NCBI RefSeq assembly: GCF_003946045.1
Contig: NZ_RHNW01000019.1
Location: 1 to 50,248 of the forward strand
Reading direction: 5' to 3'
Length of the DNA stretch: 50,248 nucleotides
Source of the DNA: Levilactobacillus mulengensis
GTDB lineage: Bacteria > Bacillota > Bacilli > Lactobacillales > Lactobacillaceae
The notes beneath the pieces are model-generated. The model made no database searches, was not told where the DNA came from, and was given only the letters and a program-made list of their open reading frames with translations. Both the position numbers and the translations under genes were made by a program. Position 1 is the stretch's first letter; each line of letters starts with the position of its first letter. This document shows positions 14,786 through 21,348 of the stretch, in pieces.

Positions 14786-15001
14786 ATGGATAAAAAACGC
14801 GACGCAATGAACGGTAACCAACGTATGCTGCTTCACTATCTGGAATCATTGGTACCAGAGGGCGATGTATTGATGGGGCTAGCCGAGTTTCAATCAAAAT
14901 TAAGTGATCACAGCGTGCCTAAGGAAGTTTACATTGCTTTGGGTATGCTGAGCAATGCTGAGTTTAATAACGTGCTACACGAGCTTACACGGCCATTTTA
15001 G
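14786..15001 (+). CDS. Small phage protein, paralogue of previous gene
   Basis: 71 aa, MDKKRDAMNGNQRMLLHYLE. Ends FNNVLHELTRPF, like the preceding protein. TAGGAGGACGT precedes the ATG. It is last of the early run before the hairpin at 15012. Confidence 0.6.
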   Translation: MDKKRDAMNGNQRMLLHYLESLVPEGDVLMGLAEFQSKLSDHSVPKEVYIALGMLSNAEFNNVLHELTRPF

Positions 15002-15011
15002 ATAGCAAAAA

Positions 15012-15031
15012 AGGGCTGACGCAACAGCCCT
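15012..15031 (-). terminator. Leftward-facing terminator after early operon
   Basis: A 7-bp stem AGGGCTG/CAGCCCT with a six-base loop. The T-run lies on the minus strand (complement of 15007-15012), so it stops leftward, not rightward, transcription. No minus-strand gene is visible just to the right, so it may shield the early operon from antisense reading. Confidence 0.6.
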
Positions 15032-15049
15032 CACCCAATTCGTTCTTAC

Positions 15050-15080
15050 TCAATGGTCAACAAATTAATTATACCATTGA
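15050..15080. promoter_or_regulatory. Inverted repeat upstream of arpU
   Basis: TCAATGGT (15050-15057) and ACCATTGA (15073-15080) form perfect 8-bp arms 15 bp apart, 15 bp before the TTG of the late regulator. It could be an operator or an mRNA hairpin affecting ArpU synthesis. Confidence 0.4.
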
Positions 15081-15095
15081 TAGGGGCTGAAAGGG

Positions 15096-15563
15096 TTGGC
15101 TGAATTAGATTTTGACAATATGAACATGGGAAGTCTCTTCCCAGAGGTAGATGTTGGAGCAACTTTGCAAAACGTGACACACTTTTTATCCGTAGTATTG
15201 CCTAAGATGGTTCGTATCAGTGGACAATCAATGAGCGACTTAAAATCACCTAGCTATGATGGAATGCCAAAATCTCAGCCATCAGGTAATGCGACAGATT
15301 CAAGAATTGTGCGGCGACTATATGCCGAAGAAGTCGTTAAACGGACAATCCAAGCAATTAAACACTGTGATAAAGATTGCCAGAATATCTTAGATGAACT
15401 ATATCTACAAGAACTATCAGATACCATGTGCTTTATGGACTTAGGATTTTCTGAGTCCAGCTATTTCCACGTTTGGAAGCCAAAAGCACTATTACAGTTT
15501 GCCGATTGCTACATGCTTGATGATCTCCATATTTTTAAAAAAAGCAGTTTTGATGCAGTTTGA
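15096..15563 (+). CDS. arpU: ArpU family late transcriptional regulator
   Basis: 155 aa. The N-terminal acidic part is followed by the ArpU/RinA-like core (RIVRRLYAEEVVKRTIQAIKHCD, ILDELYLQELSDTMCFMDLG, SSYFHVWKPKALLQFADCY), which resembles a sigma-like HTH. Start TTG at 15096 with GGGGCTGAAAGGG upstream. Family knowledge: ArpU/LtrA-type proteins activate late (packaging, morphogenesis, lysis) promoters. It is the last early gene, just before the tRNA cluster and the terminase region, as expected. Confidence 0.88.
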   Translation: MAELDFDNMNMGSLFPEVDVGATLQNVTHFLSVVLPKMVRISGQSMSDLKSPSYDGMPKSQPSGNATDSRIVRRLYAEEVVKRTIQAIKHCDKDCQNILDELYLQELSDTMCFMDLGFSESSYFHVWKPKALLQFADCYMLDDLHIFKKSSFDAV

Positions 15564-15643
15564 ATGCAGTTTTTGTGCAGTCAGTCTGCAGGCACTAGCC
15601 ATATTTAAGGGTTATTCTAGTATCATCGAAAGAATTAAGAAAC

Positions 15644-15710
15644 ACACGCATAGCTCAATAGCAGAGCAGACAGTAATTGCCTGACGCGGGTTCGAATCCC
15701 GCTGCGTGCA
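15644..15710 (+). tRNA. Degenerate tRNA-like gene
   Basis: 67 nt fold as a near-cloverleaf. The acceptor is ACACGCA/TGCGTGC with an A-C mismatch at the end. D-stem GCTC/GAGC is intact and T-arm GCGGG-TTCGAAT-CCCGC is perfect. The anticodon arm is poor (one mismatch, loop TAATTGC with A at position 33) and no variable loop remains. It could be a decayed tRNA or a non-decoding tRNA mimic. No CCA is encoded. Confidence 0.5.
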
Positions 15711-15773
15711 TTGGCGAGCATTACAAATTGGGAGGCGACTCCCCTTCATTTAAACGCATGTTCAGCTCGCCAA
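15711..15773 (+). ncRNA. Structured tRNA-like RNA
   Basis: A perfect 9-bp closing stem TTGGCGAGC/GCTCGCCAA (15711-15719 with 15765-15773) encloses a GGGAG-GCGA-CTCCC hairpin with a GNRA-type loop (15730-15743) and a weak AAC-GCAT-GTT hairpin. The 7-bp GGCGAGC/GCTCGCC plus an unpaired A mimics a tRNA acceptor, but there is no normal T-arm. It abuts the preceding tRNA-like gene directly. Function unknown. Confidence 0.45.
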
Positions 15774-15789
15774 ACTCCTGCATAAAATT

Positions 15790-15814
15790 GGCCGGCCTGC
15801 ATAACCGGTCTTTT
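15790..15814 (+). terminator. Terminator-like hairpin before tRNA-Met
   Basis: GGCCGG (15790-15795) pairs with CCGGTC (15805-15810) over a nine-base loop and is followed by TTTT. It may end the tRNA-like transcript or act as a processing hairpin before the tRNA. The T-run is short. Confidence 0.45.
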
Positions 15815-15888
15815 GGACCTTTAACTCAGTCGGCTAGAGTAGACGGCTCATAACCGTTCGGTCGTAGGTTCGAATCCTACAAGGTCCA
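15815..15888 (+). tRNA. tRNA with CAT anticodon (Met or Ile2)
   Basis: Complete cloverleaf of 74 nt: acceptor GGACCTT/AAGGTCC, D-stem ACTC/GAGT, anticodon stem GACGG/CCGTT with loop CTCATAA (anticodon CAT), T-arm GTAGG-TTCGAAT-CCTAC, discriminator A. No encoded CCA. The CAT anticodon can be elongator Met or, if modified, Ile for AUA codons. Phage tRNAs of this kind supplement translation of late genes. Confidence 0.9.
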
Positions 15889-15981
15889 TTGACCCTAAAC
15901 AAATTTTTGCTTAACACTGGGCCATAAAAACTAATCTGAAAAGAGGTGAAAACTTCTCTCAGTTAGTTTGAAATTAGTCTG

Positions 15982-16014
15982 AGGAGCCGCCCTACCACAA
16001 ACGGCTCCTTTTTT
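15982..16014 (+). terminator. Intrinsic terminator after tRNA cluster
   Basis: Perfect 8-bp stem AGGAGCCG/CGGCTCCT (15982-15989 with 16002-16009) followed by six or more T. It ends the arpU/tRNA transcript, so genes to the right need their own promoters. Confidence 0.85.
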
Positions 16015-16082
16015 GTACATATATGAGGTGACTGAGATAAAGAGTTATTGAAGTGAGTAGCGTGCCATATACTCTTGAAAAT

Positions 16083-16110
16083 AAAAACAGTAATATGGTA
16101 TTCTGTTTTT
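16083..16110 (+). promoter_or_regulatory. Inverted repeat before sce7726-type gene
   Basis: AAAAACAG...CTGTTTTT with inner AATA/TATT arms (one bulge) ends in a run of T immediately before the GAGGAGGAG ribosome site. It could be an operator, or a terminator/attenuator hairpin controlling the nuclease-like gene. Confidence 0.5.
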
Positions 16111-16126
16111 CGAGGAGGAGATATCT

Positions 16127-16705
16127 TTGAATAAACTTGATGATAAGGATATTCGCGCGGTATTAAGAAAGATGGTTTCGGCGTACAAGAACGCGAGAGT
16201 CTTTGATGAATATACAACATATTCTGGAAAATCTAGAGCGGACTTAGTGGCAATAAATGGTCATGTCAATGCTTTTGAAATTAAAAGCGATTACGACTCG
16301 TTGAATAGATTAGAAAATCAAGTTAGAGAATATGACCTTAACTTTGAAAGAAATTGCATAGTTGCAGGCGAAAAGTATATAGAAGAAGTCTCCAAAATAG
16401 TGCCCGATCATTGGGGAATAATCATGGCAAGACGAAACAGAGAAAATAAAGTTAGCTTAAATTACAAAAGAGTGGCCAAGTTGAATCCCAATCTTGATTT
16501 TGTTTCATTTACTGGCCTATTAGAATCATCCAAATTGAGAAAAATAATTCTCGATAACAATTTTTATGCAAAAGCAGGACTAAATAGGGATGCGGTCAAT
16601 GGTATGTTTAAATATGATCTGATTGCTTATCTAGATAGCAAACTTAGTAAATATCAAAAAAGCACTCTAAAGGGAGTTATTCGTGCCAAACTAAAAGAGG
16701 AGTAA
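16127..16705 (+). CDS. sce7726 family protein (predicted nuclease fold)
   Basis: 192 aa. The N-terminal half carries a PD-(D/E)XK-like pattern: E28 in FDEYTTYSG, D39 in RADLVAINGHVNAFEIK, then E51 and K53 in EIKSDYDSL. This is the hallmark of the sce7726 family. The C-terminal half (about 110-192) is helical and basic. Start TTG behind an unusually strong GAGGAGGAG site. The gene is AT-rich compared with neighbouring phage genes, suggesting acquisition. In other genomes sce7726 proteins are paired with an sce7725/beta-type partner, and here a beta family gene lies tail-to-tail. Biochemical role unknown; DNA or RNA cleavage is inferred from the fold. Confidence 0.82.
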   Translation: MNKLDDKDIRAVLRKMVSAYKNARVFDEYTTYSGKSRADLVAINGHVNAFEIKSDYDSLNRLENQVREYDLNFERNCIVAGEKYIEEVSKIVPDHWGIIMARRNRENKVSLNYKRVAKLNPNLDFVSFTGLLESSKLRKIILDNNFYAKAGLNRDAVNGMFKYDLIAYLDSKLSKYQKSTLKGVIRAKLKEE

Positions 16706-16737
16706 TACGCAATCGACCGTTGCATATTGCTCCTCTT
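16695..16737. terminator. Shared bidirectional terminator
   Basis: AAGAGGAG (16695-16702) pairs with CTCCTCTT (16730-16737), and the helix continues through AATA/TATT and GCAA/TTGC for a stem of about 17 bp with one mismatch and a seven-base loop. It overlaps the last codons of the sce7726-type gene and ends the convergent beta family gene too. The minus side has TTTT; the plus side has CTTCTAATTT. Confidence 0.75.
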
Positions 16738-16742
16738 CTAAT

Positions 16743-17687
16743 TTACTCAGCGCACAAAACAATGTGATGCTCTATCCCTAAAGAGGCCCAGGTAGAAGGG
16801 TTGCCACGATTGGTGTCAGTTGAGTCGCGTAAATCGGCTATATATCTATCTGCCCAACAATGTGTTTTACTGAAGTTAGCAAAGTTAACTATTTCGTCAC
16901 ATACTTCTGAAAGATTATAGTTTCCCTTTCTTTGACCATTGCGAACTAAGATGTATCTGTCAGACGTTGTATATTTTATCTGAACATTAGATATAATTTT
17001 TTTATCGGTATAATCTATTTGTATTGGCGATACAGTTGTGTAGTCTCCAAAATTAATTTCTAAATTAGATAGTTCGAAATCTCTTGAACAATCTCTTGAA
17101 ATAGATTTAAATAGTTCATAATCAAAACGGGGGCATTCATAATTTTCGGTAGATTTTGTTGGGATTATTGCAGGAATAGAACCACTTAAAATAAACACTC
17201 TTTTAGAAGCATGTTTAAAAATAGTAAGAAACGACGTAACAAGCTCTATATCTTCTTGTAGATAATTACTATCAACATATCCGAGATCTAAAATTATATT
17301 ATTAGGTATTTGGGATATGTGAGATTTAAGCCAACTGAGAAAAAAAGGATTCTCAAGATAGTCTTTATTAACTTCAATATAATCAATTGAACCCATTTCA
17401 GATAACACGTCTTCTGATTCCAGCAACGATGCAGGAAAGGCAATTTCTATTTTATCAAATTCAGTATTGTCTGAAATCAGTTGGTGCAAATATTTAATGT
17501 CAGATCCCTCTAATTCACGGGTATCAATAAGAAATTTGCCATTATATTTAGATGATATTTTTGTTAAAACATCTTCAGTGGCTTCGTTTATTTGGAGCAA
17601 CGGAAGAATGTTTTGAATATCATCTAGTTCGGCTTGTTGTAAAGCTCTCAGCTCGCCTTGTTTATTTTTTAGTGCTGGCATGTACAT
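16743..17687 (-). CDS. Beta family protein (sce7725-like partner)
   Basis: 314 aa. The N-terminus MYMPALKNKQGELRALQQ and the later IPLLQIN-type segment (DDIQNILPLLQINEA) match the 'beta family' (Beta_protein) group, related to sce7725 proteins. Predicted as an alternating alpha/beta, barrel-like fold (FLIDTREL, KIEIAFPAS, NIILDLGYV, VFILSGSIPA). The C-terminal part contains conserved-looking NYNLSEVCDEIVNFANFSKTHCWADRYIA. No membrane segment. AAGGAGGAGATAC precedes the ATG; the promoter at 17711-17739 carries a perfect palindrome. It likely works with the convergent sce7726-type protein, possibly in defence; this is inference. Confidence 0.8.
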   Translation of the reverse strand: MYMPALKNKQGELRALQQAELDDIQNILPLLQINEATEDVLTKISSKYNGKFLIDTRELEGSDIKYLHQLISDNTEFDKIEIAFPASLLESEDVLSEMGSIDYIEVNKDYLENPFFLSWLKSHISQIPNNIILDLGYVDSNYLQEDIELVTSFLTIFKHASKRVFILSGSIPAIIPTKSTENYECPRFDYELFKSISRDCSRDFELSNLEINFGDYTTVSPIQIDYTDKKIISNVQIKYTTSDRYILVRNGQRKGNYNLSEVCDEIVNFANFSKTHCWADRYIADLRDSTDTNRGNPSTWASLGIEHHIVLCAE

Positions 17688-17707
17688 TAGTATCTCCTCC
17701 TTATATG

Positions 17708-17739
17708 TGTATTATCGTGTGATAATACATATTAAGCAA
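17708..17739 (-). promoter_or_regulatory. Promoter with palindromic operator for beta family gene
   Basis: On the minus strand, -35 TTGCTT (17734-17739) and -10 GATAAT (17711-17716) have 17-bp spacing. A perfect inverted repeat TGTATTATC-N4-GATAATACA (17708-17729) overlaps the -10 and spacer, so a bound dimer would block transcription. No cognate regulator is encoded in the cassette. Confidence 0.65.
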
Positions 17740-17764
17740 GGATTTGGTATCGCTTTCTTTTTAG

Positions 17765-17836
17765 CTGCTTGACTATCAAAAATACGGATATATCACGAGA
17801 CAAGAAATAGAGATTGAGGATCGCCTAGATAAGTGA
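17765..17836 (+). pseudogene. Possible 3' remnant of a phage gene
   Basis: A stop-bounded plus-strand frame encodes LLDYQKYGYITRQEIEIEDR and ends in LDK at TGA 17834-17836. It has no start codon or ribosome site and runs straight into a rightward terminator. It reads like the C-terminus of a gene whose front was replaced by the minus-strand cargo. Too short for firm identification. Confidence 0.35.
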
Positions 17837-17870
17837 AGCGTCGTGCTAGATAGCATGGCGTTTTTATTTT
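17836..17870 (+). terminator. Rightward intrinsic terminator
   Basis: AAGCGTCGTGC (17836-17846) pairs with GCATGGCGTT (17853-17862) allowing G-T pairs, followed by TTTTTATTTT. No intact plus-strand gene ends here, only the remnant frame just before it. Confidence 0.7.
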
Positions 17871-17876
17871 GCCTAA

Positions 17877-17911
17877 AATAAAAAGACCAGCCAAAGCCAG
17901 TCTGCCAGTCT
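17877..17911 (-). terminator. Terminator of the universal stress protein gene
   Basis: On the minus strand AGACTGGC pairs with GCTGGTCT (17904-17911 with 17884-17891, two G-T pairs), followed by TTTTTATTTT. The GCCAGTCT arm is present twice, so two alternative stems are possible. Confidence 0.65.
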
Positions 17912-17919
17912 TTGGGTAC

Positions 17920-18366
17920 CTAATCATCCATGTTTACGACAGTCACGTTGGCTTTAGCCTTACGTACAACATAGGCAGTTGTAGAACCTAAGACTAGACG
18001 TGAAAGAGCATCACGTCCTGTTTTACCAATAACAATTAAATCAATATCATATTCGTTAGGAATTGTTGTAGCAATTTGTTCCTTAACAGATCCAGAAGCT
18101 TGAATGGTCGTTGCATCAATGCCTAGATCCATTGCTTGATTCTTGGCGTGATTTAAAATAATGCTACTTTGTTTTTGAAAGTTAGAAACCAGGTCTTTAA
18201 CTGCACTAGATGTGGTAGCTTGTGGATAGTTGAAGACACCATTCATGTCGATAACATGCGCTAGGATGAGTTTACTACCGCTTAACTTTGCCAATTCAAT
18301 TGCATGTTTTAAAGCACGCTGAGAGTTCTCTGAACCATCTACAGGTACAAGGATATTTTTATACAT
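17920..18366 (-). CDS. Universal stress protein (UspA family)
   Basis: 148 aa, full family length. N-terminal strand YKNILVPVDGSENSQRAL and the ATP-binding signature G114-x2-G117-x9-G127-S in GKTGRDALSRLVLGS are intact, so nucleotide binding is expected. The start at 18366 places AAAGGGG nine bases upstream; earlier in-frame codons are too near or lack a site. Cytoplasmic stress-response protein, normally chromosomal. Its presence inside a prophage, against the late operon and with its own terminator, marks it as cargo. It could improve host survival; this is inference. Confidence 0.92.
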   Translation of the reverse strand: MYKNILVPVDGSENSQRALKHAIELAKLSGSKLILAHVIDMNGVFNYPQATTSSAVKDLVSNFQKQSSIILNHAKNQAMDLGIDATTIQASGSVKEQIATTIPNEYDIDLIVIGKTGRDALSRLVLGSTTAYVVRKAKANVTVVNMDD

Positions 18367-18436
18367 AACCATTTGCCCCTTTATTAATAATTTATACAAC
18401 TAAATTATATCACTATTACAGTAGGAGGTGGCCAGC

Positions 18437-18517
18437 ATGGGCCAGATGGTAAATACAAAATTTGGCCTTGTCAGCCGCACAAAAATAGGCACCCCAGGGG
18501 GCGCCTATTTGGATTGA
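18437..18517 (+). CDS. Possible 26-aa peptide
   Basis: MGQMVNTKFGLVSRTKIGTP then GGAYLD, preceded by the excellent site GTAGGAGGTGGCCAGC. Its 3' third is encoded by the terminator palindrome at 18484-18509, which is odd for a real gene. It may be a leader-type ORF or a leftover ribosome site. Confidence 0.35.
   Translation: MGQMVNTKFGLVSRTKIGTPGGAYLD
18484..18509. terminator. Terminator of the 68-aa protein gene
   Basis: AATAGGC arms (18484-18490 with 18503-18509) extended by CACC and GGGCG pairing form a strong hairpin. On the minus strand it is followed by TTTTTG, so it ends the gene at 18522-18728. Confidence 0.75.
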
Positions 18518-18521
18518 TGAA

Positions 18522-18728
18522 CTATTGACCAGGAATAGCAATGTAATCTGTATCGTCATCTGGTGATTGTTTCTTCCACACACCATTAATTAAAAATATT
18601 TCGCATTGGCTAATGATTTCCTTATTTTTATCTTTGGATATGAATTCGATAATCGATGTGCAACCTTTTTCACGTAGACAAAGCGGAATGTTGTCGATTA
18701 CTTTTATTTCAGTTGTTAATTCTTCCAT
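18522..18728 (-). CDS. Small protein of unknown function
   Basis: 68 aa, MEELTTEIKVIDNIPLCLRE, acidic C-terminus DDDTDYIAIPGQ, strand-rich pattern. GGGAGG lies ten bases before the ATG. It is the rightmost gene of the minus-strand cargo and has its own terminator. No family recognised. Confidence 0.55.
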   Translation of the reverse strand: MEELTTEIKVIDNIPLCLREKGCTSIIEFISKDKNKEIISQCEIFLINGVWKKQSPDDDTDYIAIPGQ

Positions 18729-18926
18729 ATAGAAAAAACCTCCCTTAATATTGAATAATTTATCATCATAAGAATACCACTTTTTATGATTTTATAAAGT
18801 ATGTAGAGATGACGTAATTATGGATACCTGTGTTGCAAAGGAAAACTGATGGTGCAAATTTATGATGTTGCTTAGACCATTAGCAACATAATGATTTTTC
18901 TAAATAGATAGAAGGAGGGATGCCCA

Positions 18927-19016
18927 ATGTGGCAACGAAGTGTTGAAGATTTGATAGTGGGACTTACGGCGCTTGCTGTGGGTATCCTGATAGGGTGGTT
19001 GGCCTGCTTATGGTAA
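18927..19016 (+). CDS. Small single-pass membrane protein
   Basis: 29 aa, MWQRSVEDLIVGLTALAVGI then LIGWLACLW: one hydrophobic span. GAAGGAGGGATGCCCA precedes the ATG, and its stop overlaps the next start (ATGGTAA). It begins the late plus-strand operon. Confidence 0.55.
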   Translation: MWQRSVEDLIVGLTALAVGILIGWLACLW

Positions 19017-19216
19017 AACACAACCAAACACCCATGTATTGGCAAAACGGCTCATATGCGTCTAAAACGGGCCATAAAATTGAACGCGATTTGGACCCGT
19101 GGGTCAGAGAGCAGTATGCAAAGCATCACTCGCAAAAGAGTGGTGCTTTTTCTGTTGAAGAAAGATTGGGAAAGGATGCCCAAAAGGTAAAAGCATCATC
19201 AGATGGAGACCAATAG
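19010..19216 (+). CDS. Small late-operon protein of unknown function
   Basis: 68 aa, MVKHNQTPMYWQNGSYASKT, hydrophilic. Coupled to the previous gene by a seven-base overlap. It lies where related phages carry an HNH endonuclease before terS, but no HNH motif is present. No family recognised. Confidence 0.6.
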   Translation: MVKHNQTPMYWQNGSYASKTGHKIERDLDPWVREQYAKHHSQKSGAFSVEERLGKDAQKVKASSDGDQ

Positions 19217-19258
19217 TAATTACAAAACAACACGGATGTGGGGAGGTGGTGAGCACGG

Positions 19259-20011
19259 TTGTCAAGACTAAGAAATCCAGACCGGGACAAGGCTAAATCG
19301 ATTTGGCTGGAATCCGGGAAACAGGAGCCGCTTAAAGATATTGCCGCAGAGCTGGGTGTGTCCGCTTCGACGGTCCGTAAGTGGAAATCGACGGACCATT
19401 GGGACGAGAACGCGAAAAGGAGCGCTCCGATTCAAACGGAGCGTTACGATTCACTCCACGAGAATCATAATGCAGTTGGTAACCATGGCGGGGCGCCGCC
19501 GCACAATCATAATGCGGTCACTCATGGCCTGTTCGCTAAGTGGCTCCCTGATGATACCAGCGATATTCTGCAGGTTGTGGAGCAACAATCGCCGGCAGAT
19601 ATTATCTGGCAAAACATCACGCTGCAGTACACGGCAATTATCAGGGCACAGCAAATTATGTACGTTAACGATCACAATGATCTAAGCGATGAGATTTCTG
19701 GTTCAGGCATGGGAACAACCTATGACGTGCAGTATGCATGGGACAAACAGGCTACTTTTATGGCGGCACAGTCCCGGGCAATGGGTACGCTGGGCAATTT
19801 GATCAAGCAGTTCGTAGCGATTGCTGATGAAAACGACATCCGCCGCAAGCGTATCACGTTGATGGAGGCCCAAGTTGACAAGGCTAAAGCAGAAGTTGCT
19901 CAGCTTAAGCGTGACAGCGACCGCGATAACCTACCACTACCGACATTCGTTGATGACGTACCGGAAGATGATGAAGAGATTGGAGGGAATGCCGATGGTA
20001 ATGACAGCTAA
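19259..20011 (+). CDS. terS: Terminase small subunit
   Basis: 250 aa. N-terminal helix-turn-helix (about 5-45, RDKAKSIWLESGK, LKDIAAELGVSASTVRKWKS) recognises phage DNA. The His/Asn-rich GNHGGAPPHNHNAVTHGLF is typical of PBSX/YqaS-type small terminases. Then comes a helical oligomerisation part and a charged C-terminus. Start TTG at 19259 with GGGGAGGTGG rather far upstream. It overlaps terL by 17 bases. Confidence 0.88.
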   Translation: MSRLRNPDRDKAKSIWLESGKQEPLKDIAAELGVSASTVRKWKSTDHWDENAKRSAPIQTERYDSLHENHNAVGNHGGAPPHNHNAVTHGLFAKWLPDDTSDILQVVEQQSPADIIWQNITLQYTAIIRAQQIMYVNDHNDLSDEISGSGMGTTYDVQYAWDKQATFMAAQSRAMGTLGNLIKQFVAIADENDIRRKRITLMEAQVDKAKAEVAQLKRDSDRDNLPLPTFVDDVPEDDEEIGGNADGNDS

Positions 20012-21332
20012 GCAGCCGAAGATAAAGATTAAGTACCTGATTGGTCATGGCTACAATGAATTTTGGCGTGATCGGCACTTTTATCGAGTGGTCAAAGGTT
20101 CTCGTGGATCTAAGAAGTCTCGGACGACTGCACTGAACTTCATCTATAGGCTGATGAAGTACCCTTGGGCAAATCTCTTAGTTGTTCGCCGTTACTCCAA
20201 TACTAATCACGATTCTACTTACACAGTTTTAAAATGGGCGATTAACCGACTTGGGGTTAGTCGCCTTTTCAAATGCAACGAAGGAAAACCAGAGATTACG
20301 TACCTACCTACCGGCCAGAAGATTATTTTCCGTGGACTAGATGATCCACTGAAGGTCACCTCAGTGGACGTGGATACGGGAATTCTCAGCTGGGCTTGGT
20401 TTGAAGAAGCCTACGAGATAGAGAACAGCGACAAGTTTGAAACCGTCGTTGAGTCAATCCGTGGGAGTTTAGATGATCCCTACGCTGAGCACCAGTACGT
20501 CCCAGCTGACGAGCTAATCAAGCGGGAGAAGTGGAAGAAGGAGTTCTTCAAGCAAATCACGCTAACCTTTAACCCTTGGTCGGAACGGCATTGGTTGAAA
20601 CCAATGTTCTTTGACCCGGAGACACGTAAGCCAGATGTCTTTGCTCGAACGACTACCTTTAGGGTCAACGAGTGGCTTGATAAGCAAGATAGGCAAAGAT
20701 ACCTAGACTTGTATCGAACTAACCCTAGACGGGCTCAGATTGTCTGTGACGGCAAATGGGGAGTTGCTGAGGGACTTGTATTTGAAAACTGGGTTGTTGA
20801 AGACTTTGACGTCAATAAGGTAGTAGCAGAGTCGGATGGCGTGGGGCATGGAATGGACTTTGGGTTCACTCATGACCCCACGACCTTTGCTGAAGCTGCT
20901 ATTAATCGTGAGACCAAGGATATCTGGATTTTTAAAGAGCTGTATCAGAAGGCCATGACGACACAGGACATCTTCGATTGGTTGGACGATAACCACTATC
21001 TGAAATCAGACATTGGCGCTGACTGCGCTGAACTCCGTTTGATTGATGAGTTACAGGCTAAAGGCGTGCGGCGTATGCATGCGTCGATTAAAGGCCCTGA
21101 TTCAATCGACTATGGAATCAACTTCTTGCAGGGCTATCGAATCCATATCCTGCCTAGTTGTGTGCATGCGATTGAAGAGTTTAACACGTACGTTTTTGAC
21201 CGTGATAAGGACGGAAACTGGTTGAATAAGCCGGTAGACGCCAATAATCACTTTATTGATGCACTTAGATACGGACTAGAAAAGTACATTATTCAATACG
21301 AATCACTAGAGAAGCGCTTCGGCGTTGTATAA
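19995..21332 (+). CDS. terL: Terminase large subunit (PBSX-type)
   Basis: 445 aa from the start at 19995 (GGAGGG upstream). ATPase: Walker A GSRGSKKS (about 35-42), a Walker B-like region near ILSWAWFEEAYE. Nuclease domain: D in GMDFGFTHDPTTF, D in GADCAELRLIDEL and the final ANNHFIDALRYGLEKY. It drives headful or site-specific DNA packaging into proheads with the small subunit and portal. Several in-frame ATGs lie within 12 codons, so the exact start is uncertain. Confidence 0.95.
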   Translation: MVMTAKQPKIKIKYLIGHGYNEFWRDRHFYRVVKGSRGSKKSRTTALNFIYRLMKYPWANLLVVRRYSNTNHDSTYTVLKWAINRLGVSRLFKCNEGKPEITYLPTGQKIIFRGLDDPLKVTSVDVDTGILSWAWFEEAYEIENSDKFETVVESIRGSLDDPYAEHQYVPADELIKREKWKKEFFKQITLTFNPWSERHWLKPMFFDPETRKPDVFARTTTFRVNEWLDKQDRQRYLDLYRTNPRRAQIVCDGKWGVAEGLVFENWVVEDFDVNKVVAESDGVGHGMDFGFTHDPTTFAEAAINRETKDIWIFKELYQKAMTTQDIFDWLDDNHYLKSDIGADCAELRLIDELQAKGVRRMHASIKGPDSIDYGINFLQGYRIHILPSCVHAIEEFNTYVFDRDKDGNWLNKPVDANNHFIDALRYGLEKYIIQYESLEKRFGVV

Positions 21333-21348
21333 GCAAGGAGGTGAGTGA

